Source: Streptomyces solicavernae (GTDB lineage Bacteria > Actinomycetota > Actinomycetes > Streptomycetales > Streptomycetaceae). Taken from it: a stretch of 39,999 nt of DNA. The stretch is taken from contig NZ_JASCIR010000038.1 of the NCBI RefSeq assembly GCF_029968095.1, positions 1 through 39,999 of the forward strand. The letters run 5' to 3'. Shown in pieces: positions 1 through 6,069 of the stretch (its first letter is position 1; every line of letters starts with the position of its first letter). A model generated the notes under the pieces. That model did not search any database. It saw only the letters and a program-made list of their open reading frames with translations, and was not told where the DNA came from. The position numbers and the translations under genes are program-made.

Positions 1-2
1 GC

Positions 3-128
3 GGCGGATACACGTACGCGAAAGGGTCGGACGAGCCCATGGGCCTGTGGAATGTGGCCGTCACCCACACCCTCAAGCAGACCGCACCGGGTCACTATGT
101 GATCGCCGACGCGGGCTGCCCGGGCTGA
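3..128 (+). CDS. C-terminal end of an unrecognised protein (partial)
   Basis: An open frame enters from the left edge of the window and ends at TGA 126-128 after 41 residues, finishing in the motif HYVIADAGCPG. Only the tail is visible, so neither start nor domain can be given. The short, Gly- and Tyr-rich piece with a single Cys near the end resembles the end of a compact beta-rich domain, but I do not recognise the family. The frame converges on the TerC-family gene, whose stop lies 25 bases further on. That the frame is coding is inferred from third-position GC bias and from the convergent arrangement. Confidence 0.55.
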   Translation, partial: GGYTYAKGSDEPMGLWNVAVTHTLKQTAPGHYVIADAGCPG

Positions 129-153
129 GCGTCGGGCAGCGCACGGCAGCGGC

Positions 154-1464
154 TCACCGGCCCTTGCCCGGACGGTCCTGGGCCGGACGATCCTGGGCCG
201 GACGGTCCTGGGCCGTGCGGTCCTGGGCCGTGCGGTCCCTGTCCGTGCGGTGTCTGTCTCTGGGGTCCAGGCGGAAGTCGGGACAGTTGCGGTTCTGGCA
301 GGGGCCCGGGCCCCATTCGGGGACGTAGGTGCCGAGGGACTTGTGGCGGTGGGCGGTGCGGGGGACGGGTTCCTCGCAGGTCGGGCAGGTGTAGGTGCCG
401 TCCTTGCGGCCCTCCTTGCGGACTGCCTCGCGGGCTCCCTCGCGGTCCTCGCGGTCTTCCTTGCTCTTCTCTTTGACCATTTCTTTACGATAAGTCTGAT
501 TCGCCCCCTCGGGAAGTGGCGGCCTCAGGAGGCTCAGCGACACCGAGACCGTCAGGACCACCACGATGACCCCGAGGCTGACCGGGGAGGGGATCTCCGG
601 CACGCTCGGGCTGATCATCTCGTGCGAGGCCTGGAGGATGAGCTTGACGCCGATGAAGGACAGGATCACCGCCAGGCCCTTGCTCAGGTAGTGGAAGCGG
701 TCCAGGAGCCCCGCGAGCAGGAAGTACAGCGCCCGCAGGCCGAGGATGGCGAAGGCGTTGCTGGTGTAGACGATGAACGCGTCGTCGCTGACCGCGAGGA
801 CGGCCGGGACGCTGTCGACGGCGAAGATCAGGTCGGCGGCCTCGATCGCCGCGACCACCGCGAGCAGCGGGGTCGCGACGAGCCTGCCCGCCTCCTTCAC
901 GAAGAACCTCGCCCCGGCGTACTCGTCACGGACCGGGATCAGCCTGCGGAGCATCCGTACGGCCAGACTCCGGCCCGGGTCGAAGCTCTCCGCCTCGTCC
1001 TTGAGGAGCTTGTACGTGCTGTAGAAGAGGACCGCCGCGAAGGCGAAGAGCACGGCGGTGAAGCGGCTGACCACGGCCACGCCGAGGGAGAGGAAGACGC
1101 CGCGGAAGACCAGGGCCCCGATCACGCCGAGGAACAGCACGCGGTGCTGGTAGGCGCGCGGCACCTTGAAGTACGCGAAGATCACGGCGAAGACGAAGAG
1201 GTTGTCGACCGACAGGCTCTTCTCCAGGAGCCACGCCGTGGTGTACTCCGTGCCCGCCGTCGTGCCGAGGACCAGGTAGACCACCGCGCCGAAGACCAGG
1301 GCGAGGCCCACCCACACACCGCTCCAGGCGAAGGCCTCCTTGAAGCCGATGACGTGCGCCGTACGGTGCGACAGCAGGTCGACCGCCAGCGACACCACGA
1401 CCGTCGTGGCGAACGCGACCCAGAGCCACACCGGGACATCGAGCACGTCGGCAACCCTCGTCAT
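154..1464 (-). CDS. TerC-family integral membrane protein with Cys-rich repeat tail
   Basis: This 436-residue protein has the TerC fold over roughly residues 1-320: several membrane helices with the family's acidic intramembrane motifs, seen here as LEKSLSVDNLFVF and AADLIFAVDSVPAVLAV. TerC/Alx proteins are linked to tellurite resistance and to manganese or calcium export at the cytoplasmic membrane; the ion carried here is unknown. After the last helix comes a hydrophilic tail unusual for the family: a Lys/Glu/Arg-rich stretch, a possible zinc knuckle (CPTC about 25 residues before PCQNRNC), then a tandem pentapeptide of the type AQDRP or AQDRT. The tail is encoded by the 15-bp DNA repeat at 174-248. 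The ATG at 1464 gives the full first helix, but its ribosome binding site is weak. No yybP-ykoY manganese riboswitch was recognised in the leader. Confidence 0.88.
   Translation of the reverse strand: MTRVADVLDVPVWLWVAFATTVVVSLAVDLLSHRTAHVIGFKEAFAWSGVWVGLALVFGAVVYLVLGTTAGTEYTTAWLLEKSLSVDNLFVFAVIFAYFKVPRAYQHRVLFLGVIGALVFRGVFLSLGVAVVSRFTAVLFAFAAVLFYSTYKLLKDEAESFDPGRSLAVRMLRRLIPVRDEYAGARFFVKEAGRLVATPLLAVVAAIEAADLIFAVDSVPAVLAVSDDAFIVYTSNAFAILGLRALYFLLAGLLDRFHYLSKGLAVILSFIGVKLILQASHEMISPSVPEIPSPVSLGVIVVVLTVSVSLSLLRPPLPEGANQTYRKEMVKEKSKEDREDREGAREAVRKEGRKDGTYTCPTCEEPVPRTAHRHKSLGTYVPEWGPGPCQNRNCPDFRLDPRDRHRTDRDRTAQDRTAQDRPAQDRPAQDRPGKGR
174..248. repeat. 15-bp tandem repeat coding the TerC tail
   Basis: Five head-to-tail copies of a 15-base unit (ggtcctgggccggac and one- to four-base variants) lie inside the 3' end of the TerC-family gene. 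The unit is a multiple of three, so copy-number change keeps the frame. It encodes the AQDRP/AQDRT pentapeptide series near the C-terminus. A more degenerate sixth unit follows to about 263. Confidence 0.85.
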
Positions 1465-1580
1465 GGGCCGGGTGCGGTCCGCCGGCCCCGTATATCAGAG
1501 TGTGCGGGACGGCGCCTCCCGGAGCATGTGCGTGGGCGGACGGCAGGAACGGCGATCACCCCCGGTGAGGTGATCGCCGT

Positions 1581-1660
1581 GCCGCCGTGCCGCCGTGCCG
1601 CCGTGCCGCCGTGCCGCCGTACCGTCGTGCCGCCGTACCGTCGTGCCGCCGTGCCGCCGT
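1581..1660. repeat. 8-bp tandem repeat, ten copies
   Basis: Ten contiguous copies of gccgccgt lie between the TerC-family gene and the carboxypeptidase gene; copies six and eight are the variant accgtcgt. The repeat is just past the stop codon of the minus-strand carboxypeptidase gene and upstream of the terC-like gene, so it is probably non-coding. The unit is not a multiple of three. A function is not evident. Confidence 0.85.
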
Positions 1661-1715
1661 GCAGGCCCGGCCGGGCTGCGGGCGGCCCTGCCCGTACGTG
1701 TATCCAGCGCCCCTG

Positions 1716-2450
1716 TCAGATGCCGCAGTTGGGAGCCGACCAGTACGGGCTCGGGTCGAACGCCACATGGGTGTGGTCGTTGTGGCCGGGGTAGCCCGGG
1801 CCGAGGATCTCCGAGAAGCCGTGGGTCCTGGACTGCTGCGCGAGGCGGCAGAGGCTGGGCGATCCGGTGAGGTCGGCGGCGTCGCCGTACAGGTGGCGGC
1901 TGGTCGGGGAGCCGCCGACGGCGCTGTTGCAGGCCTTCGAGCGGAAGCCGCTGGAGACCGTGACCGGCACGTCGCCGAGGGCGTGCCGCATCGCCTCCAG
2001 CTTCCACATGGTCTTCAGCGCGTTCGCCTTGGCGGTGGCCGCCGGGACGGCGCCGCCGGACCAGTCCGCGTTGCACTTGTTGAGCTCGGCGTACGTGAAG
2101 TGGACCGGCGTGCAGTCCGCGTCCTGGAGCGCGTAGATCTTGTTGAACGTGGCCGGGCCCGCGACGCCGTCCGCGGCCAGGCCGTACGCCGCCTGGAACT
2201 TCTTCACGGCGGCGGCGGTACGGGCGCCGTACTGGCCGTCGTACGAGAGGCGTTCGCCGGAGGTGACCCAGCCGGCGACGCGGATCTGGAGCTGGGTGAC
2301 GTCGCTGCCCGAGGTGCCCTGGGAGAGGGTGCGGTTCCACGAGTAGCAGCTGTCGGCCTGGGCGGTGCCGGCGGTGGCGCCCACGCCGAACACCGCGCAG
2401 GCCATGGCCATGACACATAACCCGAGCGTGCGTGCCGTGCGTCTGAGCAT
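1716..2450 (-). CDS. Secreted zinc D-Ala-D-Ala carboxypeptidase, M15 family (albus G type)
   Basis: This 244-residue precursor closely resembles the Streptomyces albus G zinc DD-carboxypeptidase, which cleaves the terminal D-alanine of peptidoglycan stem peptides outside the cell. An N-terminal signal peptide ends in an A-Q-A type site near residue 32. Residues about 40-107 form a peptidoglycan-binding domain (SQGTSGSDVTQLQIRVAG through AGPATFNKIY). The M15 catalytic domain follows, with the zinc ligands and nearby residues visible as SRHLYGDAADL (His186, Asp193) and GHNDHTHVA (His228). Length and order match the family. ATG 2450 is chosen because it has a GGGAGG ribosome binding site six bases upstream and starts a typical signal peptide; an upstream in-frame ATG at 2516 has neither. 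The gene stands alone between the kinase gene and the 8-bp repeat. Confidence 0.93.
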   Translation of the reverse strand: MLRRTARTLGLCVMAMACAVFGVGATAGTAQADSCYSWNRTLSQGTSGSDVTQLQIRVAGWVTSGERLSYDGQYGARTAAAVKKFQAAYGLAADGVAGPATFNKIYALQDADCTPVHFTYAELNKCNADWSGGAVPAATAKANALKTMWKLEAMRHALGDVPVTVSSGFRSKACNSAVGGSPTSRHLYGDAADLTGSPSLCRLAQQSRTHGFSEILGPGYPGHNDHTHVAFDPSPYWSAPNCGI

Positions 2451-2541
2451 TTCGGCCTCCCGACCGTCGAACCCGAGGGGGACGACCGCCACCGCCCGGG
2501 CGGCGGCCGCCCCCAAGAGTGGGGCCGGTCCGCTACGCGCG

Positions 2542-4218
2542 TCAACCGTCCGGCGCCAGCGGCCACTGGGACGTTGCCGTGGTGCCGTCCGCGCCGCCGT
2601 CGTCGTGCACCGTCAGGCTCAACCCCGGCCGCCCGTCCGGGAGTTGGGATTCCGCGTCGACCGTCACGCGGATCTCCGTCACCTCCAGGCGGCGGGCCGC
2701 GGCGGCCAGCGCGTGGCGCAGGGCGGTCAGCAGCTCGGCCGCGACGGGCTCCGGGACCCGGCTGTCGACGGCGCCGCGGAACTGCGTCGACGGCGTCACC
2801 CCGAGCACCGCCGCCGCGCCCGCGGCCTCCTTGAGGACCTTGCCGCGCAGGCTCGTCGGGGCGTCCGCGGGCGGCTGCTGGAGCGCGAAGATCGCCGTAC
2901 GCACCTCCTGGATGGTCGACTCCAGCTCGTCGACCGCCCGGCCGATCTCCGTGCCGACCTCCGGGGCCCCGGCCCTGCGCTGGGTGGACTCCAGCATCAT
3001 GCCGGTGGCGAAGAGGCGTTGGACCACCAGGTCGTGCAGGTCGCGGGCGATCCGGTCGCGGTCCTCGAACACCGCGAGCCGTTCGCGGCCGCGCCGGGCG
3101 TCCGCGAGGACCAGGGCGAGCGCGGCCTGCGAGGCGAACTGGGCGGCCAGCTGCCGCTCCACCGGGGTGTACCCGCGCCCGCCGCGGGTGCGGGGAAGGG
3201 CGAGCGTGCCGATCAGGCGGCCGCCGCTCTGCAGCGGCAGCAGCATGCTCGGGCCGAAGCGGCTGCGGACGTGGGTGGTCATGCGCGGGTCGGTCGCCGA
3301 GTCGTCGACGAACACCGGCTCGCCGCCCAATAGTTGCTCCAGGACCGGACTTCCCGGGGTGATCGTGGCGCCGACCAGGTCCGCCGGGTCGCCGTGCGTG
3401 GACGCCGTCACGATCTCCATGCCGCCCTCCTCGGTTGGCTGCAGGATCACCCCGGCGTCGGCGTCCGCGAGGAGCCGGGCCTGCTCGGCGACCACCATCA
3501 GCGGCTCGTCGCTGCGCGCGCCGCTGAGCAGGGCCGTGGTGACCGCCGCCGCGCCCTCGATCCAGCGCTCGCGCTGCCGGGCGTTCTCGAAGAGCAGCGC
3601 GTTGCCGATCGCGATGCCCGCCTGCGCGGCGAGGATCCGGATCAGCCGCTCGTCCTCCGCCGTGAACGGGCCGCCGCCGCGCTTCTCGGTCAGGTAGAGG
3701 TTGCCGAACACCTCGTCGCGTACGAGCACGGGTACGCCGATGAGGCTGCGCATCGGCGGGTGGCCGGGCGGGACGCCGCAGGAGCGCGGGTCGGCCGTCA
3801 CGTCGTCGATGCGCAGCGGGCGCGGGTCCCGGAGCAGCACGCCGAGCACGCCCTTGTCGCCGCAGGGCGGGTGTCCGATGCCGGCCTTCGTCGCCTCGTC
3901 CAGGCCGGCCGTGAACAGCTCGGTGAGCGCGGGGCCGTCGCCGCGGTCCGGGTCGACGACGGCGAGCGCGCCGTAGCGGGCGTCGGTGAGGCGGGCCGCC
4001 GCGTCCACCAAGTGCTGGAGCGTGGCCCGCAGTTCGAGGTCGGTGCCGACGCCGATGACGGCCTCCAGAAGCAGCGGCTCCCGCTCGACCACGACCTCCC
4101 CGGAGGCCCCCGCCGACCGCCCGGCACCGCCCGGCTCCGACCGCCCGGCACCGCCCGGCTCCGACCGCCCGGCGCCGCCCGGCTCCGGCCGCCCGGCGCC
4201 GCCCGGCTCCGCTGTCAT
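2542..4218 (-). CDS. GAF-domain sensor histidine kinase with degenerate ATPase domain
   Basis: This 558-residue cytosolic protein has two GAF domains (about residues 48-212 and 225-375) and a HisKA_3 dimerisation segment whose H-box reads DRDRIARDLHDLVVQ, with His395 as the expected phosphorylation site. The architecture is that of DevS/DosT-like actinobacterial kinases. The catalytic ATP-binding part is short and degenerate: the segment around LLTALRHALAAAARR lacks the usual N-box Asn, and the expected DxGxG box is replaced by DDGGADG close to the C-terminus. It may not autophosphorylate unaided. The N-terminus is a Gly/Ala-rich octapeptide repeat (EPGGAGRS) encoded by a 24-bp tandem repeat. 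No response regulator lies nearby. The gene is last in a probable operon with the MreB-like gene and a small membrane protein gene. Confidence 0.88.
   Translation of the reverse strand: MTAEPGGAGRPEPGGAGRSEPGGAGRSEPGGAGRSAGASGEVVVEREPLLLEAVIGVGTDLELRATLQHLVDAAARLTDARYGALAVVDPDRGDGPALTELFTAGLDEATKAGIGHPPCGDKGVLGVLLRDPRPLRIDDVTADPRSCGVPPGHPPMRSLIGVPVLVRDEVFGNLYLTEKRGGGPFTAEDERLIRILAAQAGIAIGNALLFENARQRERWIEGAAAVTTALLSGARSDEPLMVVAEQARLLADADAGVILQPTEEGGMEIVTASTHGDPADLVGATITPGSPVLEQLLGGEPVFVDDSATDPRMTTHVRSRFGPSMLLPLQSGGRLIGTLALPRTRGGRGYTPVERQLAAQFASQAALALVLADARRGRERLAVFEDRDRIARDLHDLVVQRLFATGMMLESTQRRAGAPEVGTEIGRAVDELESTIQEVRTAIFALQQPPADAPTSLRGKVLKEAAGAAAVLGVTPSTQFRGAVDSRVPEPVAAELLTALRHALAAAARRLEVTEIRVTVDAESQLPDGRPGLSLTVHDDGGADGTTATSQWPLAPDG
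4117..4212. repeat. 24-bp tandem repeat, four copies
   Basis: Four exact-length copies of a 24-base unit beginning ccgcccggc lie at the 5' end of the kinase gene, each with an internal 12-base near-repeat. They encode the octapeptide EPGGAGRS. The unit length preserves frame, so the N-terminal extension probably varies in length between strains. Confidence 0.85.
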
Positions 4219-4245
4219 GCCCGCCCCTTCCGGTCGCCGCCCGGC

Positions 4246-4503
4246 CTACGTGGTCTCGTTGCCGCTCACCGGGCGGCCGCGCGCCCAGTCCACCAGGCCG
4301 AGCAGCGAGTACAGCGCCCAGGCCCCTTCCAGCAGGGCGAAACCCCACTGCTCCCCGGCCACCGCGTCGATGGCGAGGAGCGAGGAGCCGATGAAGTTCA
4401 GCCACAGATAGCGGGCCGAGCCGAAGGCGAGGCGGCCCGCCTGGGCGAGCACGAACGACGCCAGGATCAGCAGGGCGCCGACGAGCTGCAGGGACATGGA
4501 CAC
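4246..4503 (-). CDS. Small membrane protein, CBU_0592-like family
   Basis: This 85-residue protein has two or three hydrophobic helices: LQLVGALLILASFVLAQAG, then a helix around YLWLNFIGSSLLAIDA, then one around FALLEGAWALYSLLGLV. The spacing and the Asn-Phe-x-Gly motif in the second helix match CBU_0592-like proteins, which have no assigned function. It starts at GTG 4503; an ATG two codons later is possible. The start is seven bases after the stop of the MreB-like gene and its stop is 27 bases before the kinase gene, so the three are probably one transcript. Whether it works with the MreB-like protein is inference from this spacing. Confidence 0.82.
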   Translation of the reverse strand: MSMSLQLVGALLILASFVLAQAGRLAFGSARYLWLNFIGSSLLAIDAVAGEQWGFALLEGAWALYSLLGLVDWARGRPVSGNETT

Positions 4504-4510
4504 GGGAGAC

Positions 4511-5548
4511 CTACCCGGCGAGCGGGTCGAGGCGCAGCGGGGAGATCCTGCCCTCGATCATCTCGCCGAGGCCGCGCACCGCGCAGGTGTCCGGGCGCTC
4601 GGCGATGTGCACCGGCATCCCCGTCGCCGTACGCAGCATCTGGTCCAGGCCGGGGAGCAGGGCGCTGCCGCCGACCATCATGATGCCGCGGTCGGCGAGG
4701 TCGGCGACCAGGTCGGGCGGGCAGTTGCGGAGCACCTTGCCGAGGCCGTCGAGCACGGCGGTCAGCGGGGTGTGGATCGCGTCGCGGACGGCGGAGGTCT
4801 GCACGTGCACCGAGCGGGCCAGGCCGGTGGCGACGTCGCGGCCGTGGATCTCGGTGGACTCCGGGCCCTGAGTCGTCAGTCCGTTGCCGCTGAGCGCCAG
4901 TTGCAGCGGGCGCACCGACTGGCTCGGCAGCATCAACTCGTGCTGGTGGCGCAGGTGCTGGACGATCGCGTTGTCGATGGCGTCGCCGCCGACCGGGATC
5001 CGCTGGGCCGTCACGATCGCGCCCATCGAAAGGACCGCGACCTGTGTGGTCGCCGCCCCGCACACCAGGATCATCGTCGCCTCGGGCTGCTCCACCGGCA
5101 GTCCGCAGCCCACCGCCGCCGCGATCAGCGTGTCCACCAGGTCCACCCGGCGCGCCCCGAGCCCGATCAGGGTCTCGGTGGCGGCGCGCTGCGCCAGCGG
5201 GTCGGCGTCGTGCGGCACGCAGGCGGCCGCGCGCAGCCGGGGCTTGCGGCGCAGCGTGCGGCGCAGTTTGTCGTCGAGGAGATGGCTGAGCATCCGCTGC
5301 GCCATGTCGATGTCGACGACGGTGCCGCCGGAGACCGGGCGGACCACCCGGATGTAGCCCGGCGTACGGCCCGTCATGCGCTCCGCGAGCTCGCCGACGG
5401 CGATCAGCGCCCCGGTCTTGGTGTTGACGGCGGCGACGCTCGGCTCGTCGACGACGAGGCCCGCGCCCTTCACGTACACACGGGTGCGCGCGGCGCCCAG
5501 ATCGACGCCGAAGTGGCAGCGATGCAGATGCTCAAGGCTGGCGGTCAT
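4511..5548 (-). CDS. MreB/Mbl-like protein with altered ATP-site motifs
   Basis: This 345-residue protein belongs to the bacterial actin family, which forms ATP-dependent filaments guiding wall synthesis; in Streptomyces, MreB and Mbl act in spore-wall formation. Recognisable family motifs are FGVDLGAARTRVYV (phosphate-1), DEPSVAAV, GRTPGYIRVVRPVSGG and the C-terminal GIMMVGGSALLPGLDQML (adenosine site). The phosphate-2 motif, normally DIGGGTTE, is VCGAATTQ at residues 162-169, the usual EPMAAAIG is DTLIAAAVG, and the helix that normally carries LIGExTAE is not recognisable. It is therefore probably a divergent paralogue with weak or no ATPase activity. ATG 5548 has GGGAGGAA seven bases upstream; a longer in-frame start at 5710 has no such site. 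It is first in a likely operon with the genes ending at 4246 and 2542. Confidence 0.9.
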   Translation of the reverse strand: MTASLEHLHRCHFGVDLGAARTRVYVKGAGLVVDEPSVAAVNTKTGALIAVGELAERMTGRTPGYIRVVRPVSGGTVVDIDMAQRMLSHLLDDKLRRTLRRKPRLRAAACVPHDADPLAQRAATETLIGLGARRVDLVDTLIAAAVGCGLPVEQPEATMILVCGAATTQVAVLSMGAIVTAQRIPVGGDAIDNAIVQHLRHQHELMLPSQSVRPLQLALSGNGLTTQGPESTEIHGRDVATGLARSVHVQTSAVRDAIHTPLTAVLDGLGKVLRNCPPDLVADLADRGIMMVGGSALLPGLDQMLRTATGMPVHIAERPDTCAVRGLGEMIEGRISPLRLDPLAG

Positions 5549-6069
5549 GGCAGTTCCTCCCGAGAGCGCAAGACCAGGTGTGGTGGTTGTCTCCTGGCAT
5601 CGTCCGGCGGCCGGGCCGGTTCCGCTCGTCGAGGAGGGCCGGGCGGGGTGCCTCTGTACGGGTGGTTTGCGCCCGCGGAGTGCCGGCGGCGGGCGTTGCT
5701 CTTCGGCCATTCGCGTACGTGACCTTCGCGGCGGTGGCCCGTAACCCCATGGGGAAAGCGGTTACGGGCCGCTGCTTTTTGGCCGTTGATGTTGAAAATC
5801 GGTCACATGCTGTGTTGTTGCGGTCACGGTGCGAATGGAAATCTCGCTCCCGGTGCTCGGAAGGCACCTCCCGGCCGGGCACGTCGCTCGGTGCGCGTGA
5901 CCGGCCGGGCCGGGCCTTCGGCCGCTGTCGTGGGGGCGGTGGTCGGGGACCTGGGGGGAGGAAAAAAGGGGAGCGGTCCCGTCCCGCCTGCATGGGGCGG
6001 CGGGGCGGGACCGCCGACCGGGCCGCGCCGACACGCGGCCCGGGCACGCAATCGAGGAGGGGCGCGGCC
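5549..6069. other. Intergenic region between divergent genes
   Basis: These 521 bases separate the minus-strand MreB-like gene from the plus-strand HTH regulator. They should hold both promoters, but I found no convincing consensus pair. The stretch around 5776-5835 is the least GC-rich part and carries two GGTCAC hexamers 17 bases apart. A strong hairpin followed by a T-run lies at 5736-5780 and is listed separately. I see no convincing small coding frame on either strand. Confidence 0.7.
5736..5780 (+). terminator. Orphan intrinsic terminator or attenuator
   Basis: A perfect 11-bp stem (ggcccgtaacc at 5736-5746 with its complement at 5760-5770, loop of 13 bases) is followed within about five bases by a run of five T. 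The T-run is on the plus strand only. No plus-strand gene ends nearby, so this would terminate a short non-coding transcript or attenuate a long leader of the regulator gene that starts at 6070. Confidence 0.6.

Noticed and set aside
1465..1715. yybP-ykoY manganese riboswitch upstream of the terC-like gene
   Set aside because: I could not find the conserved loop sequences; the interval is mostly the 8-bp repeat and GC-rich sequence.
5578..6069. N-terminal extension of the HTH regulator to 5578
   Set aside because: It would translate the terminator hairpin and a low-complexity region, while ATG 6070 has a ribosome binding site directly before the HTH domain.
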